Shown: positions 41,562 through 52,558 of the stretch, in pieces | Layout of the letters: each line of letters opens with the position of its first letter | How positions within the stretch are numbered: the first letter of the stretch is position 1 | NCBI RefSeq assembly: GCF_900114785.1 | Contig: NZ_FOUG01000005.1 | Span: 62,001-126,000 of the forward strand | Origin: Variovorax sp. OV329 | GTDB lineage: Bacteria > Pseudomonadota > Gammaproteobacteria > Burkholderiales > Burkholderiaceae_C | Direction: 5' to 3' | Length of the DNA stretch: 64,000 nt | The notes under the pieces: model-generated | The model's database searches: none | What the model was told of the DNA's origin: nothing | Seen by the model: only the letters and a program-made list of their open reading frames with translations | Made by a program: the position numbers and the translations under genes

Positions 41562-43283
41562 CTAGTGCGCCGACACGGAGGCCGGTGCCGACGCCGGCGC
41601 GGGGCCGGCCCGGCGCAGCACGTCGCGCGCCATCGCCTGGGCCAGTTCGTGCTCGCCCAGGAACACGGTGGCCGAGACCTCGTGGCTCAGCAACTGGGCT
41701 TGCGCCTCGTCATGGCTGCGCACCACCACCTCGATGGACGGGTTGAGCATGCGGGCGGTCTCGATCATCTGGCGCACGTTGATGGCCGCCGGCGTGGCAA
41801 TGGCCAGCACCCGGGCGCGAGCGATGTGCGCCTGGATCATCACCGCCGGGTCGGCCGCGTCGCCCCACACGGCTGCCACGCCCTTGCCCCGCAGCGTCTC
41901 CACCAGTTCGCGGTTCTGGTCGGCCACCACGAAGGGCACGTCGCTGGCGTCGAGCATGGCCGCGATTCGCCGGCCGACCCGGCCGTAGCCGACCAGCACC
42001 ACCTGGCGCGAGAGGTAGCGGGCGTCGGTGGTCATGGGCAGCTCGGCCAGCGGATCGATGCGCGACTCGAAACCGCGCGCCAGCGCCGAGTGCTTGAGCA
42101 GCCAGCGCTGCAATGGAGCGATCAGCGCGAACCACAGTGGGTTGGTCGCGATGGAGATGAGTGCGCCGGCCAGGACCAGGTTGCGCCCTTCCATGGGCAG
42201 CAGGTTCAGCGCCACCCCCAGCCCTGCCAGGATGAAGGAGAACTCCCCGATCTGCGCCAGGCTGGCGCAGATGGTGAGCGCCGTGCCCAGCGGATAACGG
42301 AACAGCAGCACCAGGCACAGGGCGGCCACCGACTTGCCCACCACGATCACCAGCACCACCGCCAGCACCTGCAGCGGCCGGTCGATGATGACCATGGGGT
42401 CGAAGAGCATGCCCACCGACACGAAGAAGAGCACCGCGAAGGCGTCGCGCAGCGGCAGCGACTCCTGCGCGGCCCGGTGGCTGAACTCCGACTCGCGCAG
42501 CACCATGCCGGCAAAGAAGGCGCCCAGTGCGAAGGACACGCCGAACAGCGCTGCCGATGCGAAGGCGATGCTCACCGCGGCCGCCACCACGCACAGGGTG
42601 AAGAGCTCGCGCGAGCCGGTGCGCGTGACCTGCCACAGCAACCACGGCAGCACCCGCCGCCCCACCACCAGCATCAGCGCCACGAAGCCGCCCACCTGCA
42701 GGAAGGTGACGCCCAGCGTCTGCCAGACGTTCTGGCCGCCCCCCACGCCGGCGCGGCCCATGGCCTCGGCCAGAGGCGGCAGCATCACCAGCACCAGCAC
42801 CATGGCCAGGTCCTCCACGACCAGCCAGCCCACCGCGATGCGGCCCACGTAGGTATCGAGCAGGCCCAGGTTCTCCAAGGCGCGCAGCAGCACCACGGTA
42901 CTGGCCACGGACAGGGCCAGGCCGAAGACCAGCGCGGCGCCCAGGTCCCAGCCCCACCAGTGCGCCAGGATGCCGCCCAGCAGCGTGGCCACCGCCATCT
43001 GCACCAGGGCACCCGGCACCGCGATCTTGCGCACCGCCAGCAGGTCGTCCAGCGAGAAGTGCAGGCCCACGCCGAACATGAGCAGCATCACGCCGATCTC
43101 GGCCAGTTGGGCGGCGATGCTCGCGTCGGCCACGAAGCCGGGCGTGAAGGGACCGATGATGACCCCGGCGAGCAGGTAGCCCACCAGCGCAGGCAGGCGG
43201 GCCCGCACGGCCACGAAGCCCAGGATCAGTGCAAGACCGAGGCCCGCGGCAATGGTGTTGATGAGGGAAGCGGCGTGCGGCAT
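41562..43283 (-). CDS. ybaL: Kef/YbaL-type cation:proton antiporter with TrkA-N domain
   Basis: 573 residues. An N-terminal sodium/hydrogen exchanger domain with about twelve membrane helices begins MPHAASLINTIAAGLGLALILGF and has the LAGVIIGPFTPG, LLMFGVGLHFSLDDL and SVGMLFDP segments of the CPA2 family. A C-terminal TrkA-N (RCK) NAD-binding domain contains VVLVGYGRVGRRIAAML and ends in an Ala/Pro tail. Probably a glutathione- or nucleotide-gated K+ efflux system. The GTG five codons upstream is a less likely start. Confidence 0.9.
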   Translation of the reverse strand: MPHAASLINTIAAGLGLALILGFVAVRARLPALVGYLLAGVIIGPFTPGFVADASIAAQLAEIGVMLLMFGVGLHFSLDDLLAVRKIAVPGALVQMAVATLLGGILAHWWGWDLGAALVFGLALSVASTVVLLRALENLGLLDTYVGRIAVGWLVVEDLAMVLVLVMLPPLAEAMGRAGVGGGQNVWQTLGVTFLQVGGFVALMLVVGRRVLPWLLWQVTRTGSRELFTLCVVAAAVSIAFASAALFGVSFALGAFFAGMVLRESEFSHRAAQESLPLRDAFAVLFFVSVGMLFDPMVIIDRPLQVLAVVLVIVVGKSVAALCLVLLFRYPLGTALTICASLAQIGEFSFILAGLGVALNLLPMEGRNLVLAGALISIATNPLWFALIAPLQRWLLKHSALARGFESRIDPLAELPMTTDARYLSRQVVLVGYGRVGRRIAAMLDASDVPFVVADQNRELVETLRGKGVAAVWGDAADPAVMIQAHIARARVLAIATPAAINVRQMIETARMLNPSIEVVVRSHDEAQAQLLSHEVSATVFLGEHELAQAMARDVLRRAGPAPASAPASVSAH

Positions 43284-43344
43284 GTGCCTATGTTGCACGC
43301 AAGATCGGCGCCCATCGCGGCAATCCCTTCAATTTCCTCTGTCT

Positions 43345-44688
43345 TCAACCGGCCATCCGGCTGTCCTTGGCGTTCACCAGTTCCTCCGGCTCCTGCGCCT
43401 CGACCCAGCTCTCGTTGTTCAGGCCGGCCTTGAGCCGCTCCTCGTCCAGCGCACCGGTCCACTTGGCCACCACGATGGTGGCCACGCCATTGCCCACCAG
43501 GTTGGTGAGCGCCCGGGCCTCGGACATGAAGCGGTCGATGCCCAGGATGAGCGCCAGCCCCGCCACCGGCACGTGCCCCACCGCCGACAGCGTGGCCGCC
43601 AGCACGATGAAGCCGCTGCCCGTCACGCCGGCCGCCCCCTTGGACGTCAGCAGCAGCACCGCCAGCAGCGTGAGTTCCTGCATGAGCGTCATGTCGGTGT
43701 TGGTGGCCTGCGCGATGAACACCGCCGCCATGGTCAGGTAGATGGAGGTGCCGTCGAGGTTGAAGGAGTAGCCGGTGGGAATGACCAGGCCCACGCAGGT
43801 CTTGTCGGCGCCCAGGTTCTCCATCTTCTCCATCATGCGCGGCAGCACCGACTCGGAGGAGGATGTGCCCAGCACGATGAGCAGTTCCTCCTTGATGTAC
43901 TTGATGAACTTCCAGATCGAGAAGCCGTGCACCTTCGCGATGGTCCCAAGCACCACGAAGATGAACAGCAGGCAGGTCAGGTAGAAGGTGCCCATCAGCT
44001 TGCCCAGCGAGAACAGCGAGGAGATGCCGTACTTGCCGATGGTGAAGGACATCGCGCCGAAGGCCCCGATGGGCGCCAGCTTCATGACGTAGCCGATGAT
44101 CACGAAGAGCACGTGCGAGCTCTTCTCGATCATGTCGAACACCAGCGTGCCGCGCCCGCCGAAGCGGTGCAGTGCGAAACCCGTGAGCACGGCGATCAGT
44201 AGCACCTGCAGGATCTCGCCCTTGGCGAAGGCGTCCACCACCGTGTTGGGGATGATGTGCAGCAGGAAGTCGACCGTGCCTTCCATCTTGCCCGGCCCGG
44301 TGTAGGCCGCCAGCGCCCGCGTGTCCAGCGAGGCCGGGTCGATGTTCATGCCCGCCCCGGGCTTGAACACGTTGACCAGCACCAGCCCCACCACCAGCGC
44401 GATGCTGCTGACGATCTCGAAGTACAGCAAGGCCAGGCCGCCGGTCTTGCCCACCTTCTTCATGTCTTCCATGCCGGCGATGCCCACCACCACCGTGCAG
44501 AAGATGATCGGGGCGATCAGCATCTTGATCAGCTTGATGAAGGCGTCGCCCAGCGGCTTCATCGTCTCGCCCAGCGAGGGCCAGAAGTGCCCCAGCAGGA
44601 TCCCGATGACCACGGCCGTGATCACCTGGACGTAGAGCGAGCGATACAGGGGAAGCTTGTCTCTTGTAGCTGTCGTCGCGGTTTCCAT
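43345..44688 (-). CDS. dctA: C4-dicarboxylate:cation symporter DctA
   Basis: 447 residues of the DAACS family, importing succinate, fumarate and malate. N-terminus [21 protein letters not shown], the [15 protein letters not shown] serine-rich hairpin, and the [25 protein letters not shown] helix with Asn-Leu-Asp-Gly match DctA/GltP; the former is favoured by the [11 protein letters not shown] motif. It lies downstream of the phaB terminator on the same strand and likely has its own promoter. Confidence 0.95.
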   Translation of the reverse strand: METATTATRDKLPLYRSLYVQVITAVVIGILLGHFWPSLGETMKPLGDAFIKLIKMLIAPIIFCTVVVGIAGMEDMKKVGKTGGLALLYFEIVSSIALVVGLVLVNVFKPGAGMNIDPASLDTRALAAYTGPGKMEGTVDFLLHIIPNTVVDAFAKGEILQVLLIAVLTGFALHRFGGRGTLVFDMIEKSSHVLFVIIGYVMKLAPIGAFGAMSFTIGKYGISSLFSLGKLMGTFYLTCLLFIFVVLGTIAKVHGFSIWKFIKYIKEELLIVLGTSSSESVLPRMMEKMENLGADKTCVGLVIPTGYSFNLDGTSIYLTMAAVFIAQATNTDMTLMQELTLLAVLLLTSKGAAGVTGSGFIVLAATLSAVGHVPVAGLALILGIDRFMSEARALTNLVGNGVATIVVAKWTGALDEERLKAGLNNESWVEAQEPEELVNAKDSRMAG

Positions 44689-44713
44689 CTTGTCCTCCTG
44701 GTTCGGGCAGGCA

Positions 44714-44739
44714 CAAAAAAACCCGCCGAGGCGGGTTTC
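44714..44739 (-). terminator. Intrinsic terminator after phaB
   Basis: On the minus strand AAACCCGCC / GGCGGGTTT flanks a CTC loop-like centre and is followed by further T residues. It ends phaB transcription before dctA. Confidence 0.85.
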
Positions 44740-44766
44740 CTGTCCTATGGGTTGTCCATGGGCATC

Positions 44767-45504
44767 TCAGTGCATGTGCAGGCCGCCGTTGACCGGGAAG
44801 TCGGCGCCGGTGGAATAGCCGCCCTCGTCGCTGGACAGCCACGAGATGATCGAGGCGATCTCGCTGGGCTCGCCCAGGCGCTTGACGGGGATGGTGCCCA
44901 CGATCTTGTCGAGCACTTCCTGGCGGATGGCCTTGACCATGTCGGTGCCGATGTAGCCCGGGCTCACGGTGTTGACCGTCACGCCCTTGGTGGCCAGCTC
45001 CTGCGCCAGCGCCATCGTGAAGCCGTGCATGCCGGCCTTGGCGGCCGAGTAGTTGGTCTGGCCGGCCTGGCCCTTGGCGCCGTTGACCGAGCTGATGTTG
45101 ACGATGCGGCCCCAGCCCTTTTCCACCATGTCGCCCACCACCTGCTTGGTGACGTTGAACATGCTGTTGAGGTTGGTCTCGATGACGGCGCTCCAGTCCT
45201 CGGGCGTCATCTTCACGAACATGCGGTCGCGCGTGATGCCCGCGTTGTTCACCAGCACATCGATGCTGCCGATCTCGGACTTGGACTTGCCGAAGGCCTC
45301 GACGGTCGACTGCCAGTCGCCGACGTTGCCCACCGAGGCGTGGAAGTCGAAGCCCAGCGCCTTCTGCTCGGCCAGCCACTTGGCGTAGTCACGGGTGGGA
45401 CCGCAACCGGCGATGACCGTGAAGCCATCCTTGTGTAGGCGCTGGCAGATGGCGGTTCCGATACCTCCCATGCCGCCGGTGACGTATGCGACCTTCTTGC
45501 TCAT
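44767..45504 (-). CDS. phaB: Acetoacetyl-CoA reductase
   Basis: 245-residue SDR reducing acetoacetyl-CoA to R-3-hydroxybutyryl-CoA with NADPH for PHB synthesis. VTGGMGGIGTAICQRL, catalytic NISSVNGAKGQAGQTNYSAAKAG (Ser and YxxxK) and the C-terminal GADFPVNGGLHMH are characteristic of PhaB. The ATG has AAGGAAGGA upstream. phaA and phaC are not adjacent; together with phaZ it shows a PHB storage cycle. Confidence 0.95.
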   Translation of the reverse strand: MSKKVAYVTGGMGGIGTAICQRLHKDGFTVIAGCGPTRDYAKWLAEQKALGFDFHASVGNVGDWQSTVEAFGKSKSEIGSIDVLVNNAGITRDRMFVKMTPEDWSAVIETNLNSMFNVTKQVVGDMVEKGWGRIVNISSVNGAKGQAGQTNYSAAKAGMHGFTMALAQELATKGVTVNTVSPGYIGTDMVKAIRQEVLDKIVGTIPVKRLGEPSEIASIISWLSSDEGGYSTGADFPVNGGLHMH

Positions 45505-45640
45505 GATTTGTCCTTCCTTCTTTGTACAACTTCCCCAAGGGGGCCGAACCACTGTAGCGAGATTAGATGAACCCGCCGTCTCAGGAAAACACCAACGTTA
45601 TCTGCAACGATCTGTCACACGTCGCCCCTAAACTCCGGCG

Positions 45641-46663
<1,023 letters not shown>

Positions 46664-46708
46664 GCCCCTTTTCCAAGTTCTCATCTCCATCCAAGGAAAG
46701 ACAAGAAG

Positions 46709-48010
46709 ATGCAAAGAAAGACATTCCTGCGCGCCGCCTTCTGGCAACTCGCCGCCGCCGGCGGCCTTCTGGCCAGCGCATCGGCCGTGCAGGCCCAGGC
46801 GCCGGTCGACCTGCAGTTCTACTACCCGGTGGCCGTGGGCGGCCCGATCGCCAAGACCATCGACGGCTTCGCCGAGGGCTTCATGAAGGAGAACCCCGGC
46901 ATCAAGGTCACGCCCATCTATGCCGGCACCTACCAGGAGACCATCGTCAAGGCGCTGACGGCCCACAAGTCGGGCACGCCGCCGGTGACCTCGGTGCTGC
47001 TGTCCACCGACATGTTCACGCTCATCGACGAAGACGCCATCGTGCCCTTCGACAGCCTGGCCAAAACGGCCGAGGACAAGGCCTGGATGGGCAGCTTCTA
47101 CAAGGCCTTCATGGCCAACAGCCAGACCGGCGGCAAGACCTGGGGCATTCCATTCCAGCGCTCCACCGTGGTGATGTACTGGAACAAGGAGGCCTTCAAG
47201 GAAGCCGGCCTGGACCCCGAGAAGGGCCCGGCCAACTGGGCCGAACTCAAGAGCATGGCCGCCAAGCTCACCAAGAAGGACGCCAGCGGCAAGGTCACGC
47301 AGTGGGGTGTGCAGATTCCTTCCAGCGGCTTCCCCTACTGGCTGTTCCAGACGCTGACCACGCCCAACGGCGCCATCCTGGCCAACGAGGCGGGCACCAA
47401 GGTGACTTTCGACGACCCTAAGGTGGTCGAGGCGCTGCAGTACTGGGTGGACCTGGGCAAGGCCGGCGTGCACCCGCCCGGCGTGGTCGAGTGGGGCACC
47501 ACCCCCAAGGACTTCTTCGAGAAGAAGGCCGCCATCATCTTCACCACCACCGGCAACCTGACCAACATCCGCAAGAGCGCGGGCTTTCCCTTCGGCGTGG
47601 GCATGATCCCCGGCAACACCCGCAAGGGCTCGCCCACCGGCGGCGGCAACTTCTACATCTTCAAGAAGTCCTCGCCGGCCCAGCAGGAAGCGGCCTTCAA
47701 GTTCGTCAAGTGGGTGACGCAGCCCGAGCGCGCCGCCACCTGGAGCATGGAGACCGGCTACGTGGGCGTGTCCGAGGCGGCCTATGCCACCGAGACGCTC
47801 AAGAAGTACGGCCAGGAGTTCCCGCCCGCGCTGGTGGCACGCGACCAGTTGCCGGTGTCGGTGGCCGAGTTCTCCACGCATGACAACCAGCGCGTGACCA
47901 AGGCGCTGAACGACGGCCTGCAGGCTGCGCTGACGGGCAGCAAGACGCCCGCCCAGGCGATGAAGGACGCCCAGGCCGAAGCCGACCGCATCCTCCGTTC
48001 CTACAAGTAG
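46709..48010 (+). CDS. Extracellular solute-binding protein, UgpB-like
   Basis: 433-residue periplasmic receptor. A signal peptide with hydrophobic core (AAFWQLAAAGGLLASASAVQA, cleavage after AQA about residue 30) precedes a family 1 solute-binding fold. The segments DLQFYYPVAVGGPIAKTIDGF, NPGIKVTPIYAGTYQET and TWGIPFQRSTVVMYWNKEAF closely recall UgpB, the sn-glycerol-3-phosphate/glycerophosphodiester receptor. GGAAAG upstream of the ATG is adequate. Confidence 0.88.
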   Translation: MQRKTFLRAAFWQLAAAGGLLASASAVQAQAPVDLQFYYPVAVGGPIAKTIDGFAEGFMKENPGIKVTPIYAGTYQETIVKALTAHKSGTPPVTSVLLSTDMFTLIDEDAIVPFDSLAKTAEDKAWMGSFYKAFMANSQTGGKTWGIPFQRSTVVMYWNKEAFKEAGLDPEKGPANWAELKSMAAKLTKKDASGKVTQWGVQIPSSGFPYWLFQTLTTPNGAILANEAGTKVTFDDPKVVEALQYWVDLGKAGVHPPGVVEWGTTPKDFFEKKAAIIFTTTGNLTNIRKSAGFPFGVGMIPGNTRKGSPTGGGNFYIFKKSSPAQQEAAFKFVKWVTQPERAATWSMETGYVGVSEAAYATETLKKYGQEFPPALVARDQLPVSVAEFSTHDNQRVTKALNDGLQAALTGSKTPAQAMKDAQAEADRILRSYK

Positions 48011-48030
48011 ACCGGGGAGCGCACCACACG

Positions 48031-48903
48031 ATGAGGAACCGCACTGCCGTCCACGCCTGGCTGATGCTGCTGCCGGCCCTGGTGCTGCTGGTGGGCTTCA
48101 CCCACTGGCCGGCGGTCTCGACCCTTATAGACAGCTTCTATTCCACGCCGCGCGGTGCCCGGCCGGCGGTGTGGGTGGGGCTGGAAAACTACCAGGTCAT
48201 GGTGAGCGACCCGGTGTTCTGGAAGGCGGTGCGCAACAACCTGATCTTCGCCAGCGCCACCATCCCGGCCTCCATCGGCCTGGCGCTGGTGATGGCCCTG
48301 TGGGTCAACGAGCGCATCGCCGGCCGTGCCTTCCTGCGCATGGCCTACTTCACGCCCACCGTGCTGCCGATGATCGCGGTGGCCAACATCTGGCTGTTCT
48401 TCTACACGCCGCAGTACGGCCTGCTGGAGCAGATCACCGGCGCGCTGGGCCTGCCTTCGCACAACTGGCTGGGCAGCCCGTCCACCGCGCTGGGCGCGGT
48501 CACGCTGGTGGCCATCTGGAAGGAAGCCGGCTTCTTCATGATCTTCTACCTGGCCGCGCTGCAGTCGCTCAATCCGAGCCTGCGCGAGGCCGCGGCCATC
48601 GAGGGTGCCTCGCGCTGGTACTTCTTCCGCCGGGTGCAGTGGCCGCTGCTCATGCCCACCACGCTCTTCGTGCTGGTCAACGCCTTCATCAACGCCTTCC
48701 GCATGGTCGACCACCTCTTCGTGCTGACGCGCGGCGGGCCGGACAACGCTTCCATCCTGCTGCTCTACCACCTGTACGAAGTCGGCTTCAGCTTCTGGGA
48801 CACGGCCTACGCCTCGGCCATCACGGTGGTGCTGGTGGCCGTGCTGGCGGGCATCGCCCTCTTCCAGTTCTTCGTGCTGGACAAGCGGGTGCACTACAAA
48901 TGA
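48031..48903 (+). CDS. ABC permease, UgpA-like
   Basis: 290 residues, six membrane helices. The first (LMLLPALVLLVGFTHWPAV) and the EAA loop EAAAIEGASRWYFFRRVQWPLL are MalF/UgpA features, as is TRGGPDNAS near the end. It pairs with the following permease, whose start codon overlaps its stop. Confidence 0.92.
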   Translation: MRNRTAVHAWLMLLPALVLLVGFTHWPAVSTLIDSFYSTPRGARPAVWVGLENYQVMVSDPVFWKAVRNNLIFASATIPASIGLALVMALWVNERIAGRAFLRMAYFTPTVLPMIAVANIWLFFYTPQYGLLEQITGALGLPSHNWLGSPSTALGAVTLVAIWKEAGFFMIFYLAALQSLNPSLREAAAIEGASRWYFFRRVQWPLLMPTTLFVLVNAFINAFRMVDHLFVLTRGGPDNASILLLYHLYEVGFSFWDTAYASAITVVLVAVLAGIALFQFFVLDKRVHYK

Positions 48904-49736
48904 AGTCGCGAACGCCGCAGCCCATGGCCTACAACGAGCCCGGCTGGCTGGACACGCTCGCAGCCTGGCTGCTGGCGATCCTGTGGGTGCTGCCGCTGGC
49001 CTACGCCTTCTGGACCGCCTTCCACCCGGCCGAGTTCTCGACCCGCTTAGACCTGGGCGCGCCGCTCACGCTGGACAACTTCCGCCGCGCCTGGGTGGCG
49101 GCGCCCTTCGCGCGCTACTTCCTCAACACCACGCTGCTGGTGGTCATGATCCTCGCGGTACAACTGGTGCTGGGCACCCTGGCCGCCTTCGCCTTCGCGC
49201 GCTACCGCTTCCCGGGGCGCAACATCGCGTTCGCCCTGGTGCTGGTGCAGCTGATGATCATGCCGGACATCCTGGTGGTGGAGAACTACAAGACCATGGC
49301 CCGCCTGGGCCTGGTGGACACGCTGCTGGCCATCGGCCTCCCCTACTTCGCCTCGGCCTTCGCCATCTTCCTGCTGCGCCAGACCTTCCTGGGCATCCCC
49401 AAGGAACTCGACGAGGCCGCGCGGGTGGAAGGCGCCAACGCCATGCAGGTGCTGTGGCGCGTCTACGTGCCGCTGGCGCGGCCAATCTACACCGCCTTCG
49501 CGCTGGTGTCGGTGAGCTTCCACTGGAACAACTTCCTGTGGCCGCTCATCATCACCAACAGCCAGAACGCGCGGCCGCTCACGGTGGGGCTGCAGGTGTT
49601 TTCCTCGGTCGACCAGGGGGTGGACTGGTCCATCATCACCGCAGCCACGCTGATGACCTCGGCGCCGCTGCTGGTGGCCTTCCTGCTCTTCCAACGGCAG
49701 TTCGTGCAGAGCTTCATGCGGGCGGGCATCAAGTAG
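48900..49736 (+). CDS. ABC permease, UgpE-like
   Basis: 278 residues with six membrane helices. The ATG overlaps the preceding stop (ATGA). The EAA loop is DEAARVEGANAMQVLWRVYVPLARP and the C-terminus WSIITAATLMTSAPLLVAFLLFQ is MalG/UgpE-like. Forms the translocation pore with its partner. Confidence 0.93.
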   Translation: MKSRTPQPMAYNEPGWLDTLAAWLLAILWVLPLAYAFWTAFHPAEFSTRLDLGAPLTLDNFRRAWVAAPFARYFLNTTLLVVMILAVQLVLGTLAAFAFARYRFPGRNIAFALVLVQLMIMPDILVVENYKTMARLGLVDTLLAIGLPYFASAFAIFLLRQTFLGIPKELDEAARVEGANAMQVLWRVYVPLARPIYTAFALVSVSFHWNNFLWPLIITNSQNARPLTVGLQVFSSVDQGVDWSIITAATLMTSAPLLVAFLLFQRQFVQSFMRAGIK

Positions 49737-49738
49737 CC

Positions 49739-50608
49739 ATGAAGCTGATCACCTGGAACACCCAGTGGTGCCGCGGCCTGGACGGCCTCGTCAGCCCGAA
49801 GCGCATCGTCGAGCACGCGCGGAGCATGGCCGACTTCGACGTGCTGTGCCTGCAGGAGATCGCGCAGGGCTTCGACGGCATGGCCGGCTCGCCTGGCGAC
49901 CAGCCGGCCGAGCTGGCGAAACTGCTGCCGGGCTTCCGGCTCTTCTTCGGGCCGGCGGTGCACGAGATCACCGAACGCGGCCGCGAGCAGCGCTTTGGCA
50001 ACCTCATCGCCACGCGCCTGCCGGTGTCGCGGGTGCAGCATCACCTGCTGCCCTGGCCGGCCGACCCGGCGGTGGGCAGCATGCCGCGCATGTGCACCAG
50101 CGTCACGCTGCGCAGCCCCGGGCTGGGCGCCCTGAGGGTGATGACCACGCACCTGGAGTACTACTCCGCCTCCCAGCGCAGCGCACAGGCCGAGGCCCTG
50201 CGCGCCCTGCACGCCGAAGGCTGTGCGCAAGCCGCCGCGCCGCCGACACCCGAGCTGCCTGCCGACCTCGGCACGCCCTTCCAGCCCAAGCTGCACACGC
50301 AGCAGGCCATCCTGTGCGGCGACTTCAACATGCCGCCCAGCGACCCGGCCTATGCGGCGGTGCAGCAGCCCTTCTCGCTGACCGACGGCTCGCAGCATGC
50401 GCTGCACGATGCCTGGCGCGCGCAGTACGGCAGCGGCGCAACGCACGCGCCCACCTTCCGGCTGTTCGACCGGCGCTACGGGCCCGAGCCCGTCGCCTGC
50501 GACTTCGTCTTCCTGAGCGACAGCCTCGTGCCGCGCCTGCGCCGCATCGAGGTGGACGGAGCCACGCAGGTCTCCGATCACCAGCCGGTCCTGGTCGAGC
50601 TGGGCTGA
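49739..50608 (+). CDS. Endonuclease/exonuclease/phosphatase (EEP) family hydrolase
   Basis: 289-residue DNase I-like fold. LITWNTQWCRGLDG (first metal ligand Asn), CLQEI (Glu), TTHLEYYSASQRSAQ (His), CGDFNMPPSD (Asp/Asn) and SDHQPVLVEL (Asp-His) are the canonical motifs of this superfamily. It starts two bases after the last permease gene, so it is co-operonic with the importer. In ugp operons the corresponding enzyme is usually UgpQ, a GDPD-type phosphodiesterase; an EEP protein may fill that role on a phosphodiester or phospholipid head group. No signal peptide visible, so it acts in the cytoplasm. Confidence 0.88.
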   Translation: MKLITWNTQWCRGLDGLVSPKRIVEHARSMADFDVLCLQEIAQGFDGMAGSPGDQPAELAKLLPGFRLFFGPAVHEITERGREQRFGNLIATRLPVSRVQHHLLPWPADPAVGSMPRMCTSVTLRSPGLGALRVMTTHLEYYSASQRSAQAEALRALHAEGCAQAAAPPTPELPADLGTPFQPKLHTQQAILCGDFNMPPSDPAYAAVQQPFSLTDGSQHALHDAWRAQYGSGATHAPTFRLFDRRYGPEPVACDFVFLSDSLVPRLRRIEVDGATQVSDHQPVLVELG

Positions 50609-50699
50609 TTCACAGCGCCGCGCGCACGGCGCGGGCGATTGGTCCTTAACATGGGCCCTTGTTTATTCGTGCGTGCCAACGGCAAGTGGAGACCACGCC

Positions 50700-51608
50700 A
50701 TGAAAGTTCCCGGACCCATCCCGGCGCCTGGCCGCGCCGGCCGCAGCGACCTGTTGTGGGTCGTGCTGCTGCCGCTCGCGACCTTCGTGCTGGCAACCCG
50801 CTTCGAGCTGCACGAGCGCATGGCCCACCTCACCGCCCGCCTGGAGAAGTGGCAGGTCGACGAGATTCCGCTGGCCCTGCTGGTGCTCTCCGTCACGCTG
50901 GCCTGGTACGCCTGGCGGCGCCGCAACGAAGCCGCGCGCCTCCTGGCGCGCAACCGCGAGCTGACGCAGCAGCTGATCGCGGTCCAGGACAGCGAGCGAC
51001 AGTCCCTCGCACGCGAGTTGCATGACGAGCTGGCCCAGCACTGCACCGCCATCCGCATCGAGGCCACCTACATCCAGCGCGCGCAGTCGCTCGAGCAGAT
51101 CGGCGCGGCCGCTAGGCGCGCCGCTTCGTCGGCCGAACTGCTGCAGGCCGGCGTGCGCCGCCTGTTGCGCCGGCTGCGCCCGGCCGAGCTGGACGAACTC
51201 GGCCTGGTCGCCGCCCTGCAATCCCTGTGCGACGACTGGGCCTCGCGCAGCGGCGTGGCCTGCCGCTTCCACCCGCAGGGCGAACTGCGCCGCTGCGGCG
51301 AGGCCATGGACACCACCATCTACCGCGTGGCGCAGGAGGCACTGGTCAACGTGATGCGGCATGCGCAGGCCACACAGGTGGAGATCGCCCTGGTGGCCAC
51401 GCCCGACAGCGTGGTGCTCCACGTGCAGGACGACGGCCGCGGCCTGGCCGCGCACGCTCCATCGAAAGGCTTCGGCCTGCTGGGCGCGACCGAGCGTGCC
51501 GCGGCGCTGGGCGGCAGCTTCGAGACCCGCAGCGCGCCCGGCTGCGGCACGCAGGTGCGCATGCACCTGCCGCTGCAGGTGGCGGCCGGCGTGGGCCTGG
51601 CCGCATGA
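50700..51608 (+). CDS. NarL-type two-component sensor histidine kinase
   Basis: 302 residues. Two membrane helices (about 18-36 and 57-75) with a short loop between them and no recognisable sensor domain. A HisKA_3 dimerisation domain follows with LARELHDELAQHCTAIRI (His near 108), then a HATPase with TIYRVAQEALVNVMRHA, DDGRGL and GFGLLGATER. GGAG upstream of the ATG. The stop overlaps the response-regulator start by four bases. Signal probably intramembrane or redox, but nothing defines it. Confidence 0.88.
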   Translation: MKVPGPIPAPGRAGRSDLLWVVLLPLATFVLATRFELHERMAHLTARLEKWQVDEIPLALLVLSVTLAWYAWRRRNEAARLLARNRELTQQLIAVQDSERQSLARELHDELAQHCTAIRIEATYIQRAQSLEQIGAAARRAASSAELLQAGVRRLLRRLRPAELDELGLVAALQSLCDDWASRSGVACRFHPQGELRRCGEAMDTTIYRVAQEALVNVMRHAQATQVEIALVATPDSVVLHVQDDGRGLAAHAPSKGFGLLGATERAAALGGSFETRSAPGCGTQVRMHLPLQVAAGVGLAA

Positions 51609-52240
51609 TCCGGCTGCTCCTGGTCGACGACCATCCGGTGGTGCGCACCGGCTACCAGCACCTGCTCGAGCAGGACGGCGACATGACGGTGGTGGCCCAG
51701 GCCGGCAGCGTGGACGAGGCCTACGCCCACTTCGTCGCGCACGAGCCCGACATCACCATCACCGACGTCGCACTGCCCGGCAGCAGCGGCCTGGACCTGA
51801 TCCACCGGCTGCGCGAGCGCTCGGCGCAGGCGCGCACGCTGGTCTTCAGCATGCACGACAGCGAGATGCTGGTGCACCGCGCCTTCGAGCTGGGCGCGCT
51901 GGGTTTCGTCTCCAAGAGCTGCGCGCCCGACAGCCTGATCGAGGCGGTGCACAGCGCCCTGGCCAGCCGGCGCTACCTGAGCCCCGGCCTGCCGCAGCAC
52001 TGGCTGCACAGTGCCGCGCGCGCGCCCGCCTTCGCGCAACTCACCCCGCGCGAGTTCGAGGTGTTCCGCCTGCTCTCGCGCGGCGAGTCGCCCGCCGAAT
52101 GCGCCCGCGTGCTGCACCTGAGCCCCAAGACCATCTCCAACCTGCAGAGCCAGATCAAGGAGAAGCTGGGCACCGGCACCAGCGCCGCGATGGCGCACCT
52201 GGCGATCAGCCATGGGTTGATACCCCCTGGCAATACCTGA
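51605..52240 (+). CDS. NarL/UhpA-type response regulator
   Basis: 211 residues. Receiver with LVDDHP, phospho-acceptor Asp54 (ITDVALPGSSG) and Lys near 102 (GFVSKSC); a LuxR-type HTH at about 145-200 (LTPREFEVFRLLSRGESPAE, then HLSPKTISNLQSQIKEKLG). Partner of the kinase just upstream. Its HTH-coding segment recurs as a diverged fragment at 60024-60158, on the far side of the T6SS island. Confidence 0.92.
   Translation: MIRLLLVDDHPVVRTGYQHLLEQDGDMTVVAQAGSVDEAYAHFVAHEPDITITDVALPGSSGLDLIHRLRERSAQARTLVFSMHDSEMLVHRAFELGALGFVSKSCAPDSLIEAVHSALASRRYLSPGLPQHWLHSAARAPAFAQLTPREFEVFRLLSRGESPAECARVLHLSPKTISNLQSQIKEKLGTGTSAAMAHLAISHGLIPPGNT
52046..52180 (+). repeat. Left copy of the response-regulator repeat flanking the T6SS island
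   Basis: 135 bases within the response-regulator gene that match 60024-60158 in the same orientation with about 11 mismatches by eye, mostly synonymous, and a final run of about 49 identical bases. Complete here within an intact gene. Confidence 0.9.
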
Positions 52241-52297
52241 GGGACAACCGGACATTGCTCCGCGCCACTGCATGGCGCGAGCAGGGTCAGGCTCGAC

Positions 52298-52558
52298 TCA
52301 AGTCCTCAGGCTCGAGATCAGTTTCGCCCCGCACTCCGTGAGATCCCCGTCGAACGCCAGTATTCGCCCCTTGTGCCTGGCACCGGACAGCCGGGGAATG
52401 ATCCTGAACTCGCCGCCGCAACGAGGACAGCGCGTCAGGCAGTCTTGGGCGGCGACCCGCCGCCCGTGGACGTGGATGTCCAGCGCGGTGATCACTTCGC
52501 CGCCATGGTCGGTCGTGTCGCCTAAGCGAACGGCGGGCCTGCCGTGCTCGTCACGCAT
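52298..52558 (-). CDS. PAAR-domain T6SS tip protein
   Basis: 86 residues. VRLGDTTDHGGEVITALDIHVHGRRVAA followed by DCLTRCPRCGGEFRI is the PAAR pattern: a small beta cone with His/Cys zinc ligands that sharpens the VgrG spike and often couples effectors. There is no C-terminal effector extension, so it is a plain tip. Last gene of the vgrG-tle1 cluster. Its start overlaps the upstream gene's stop by eight bases. Confidence 0.85.
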   Translation of the reverse strand: MRDEHGRPAVRLGDTTDHGGEVITALDIHVHGRRVAAQDCLTRCPRCGGEFRIIPRLSGARHKGRILAFDGDLTECGAKLISSLRT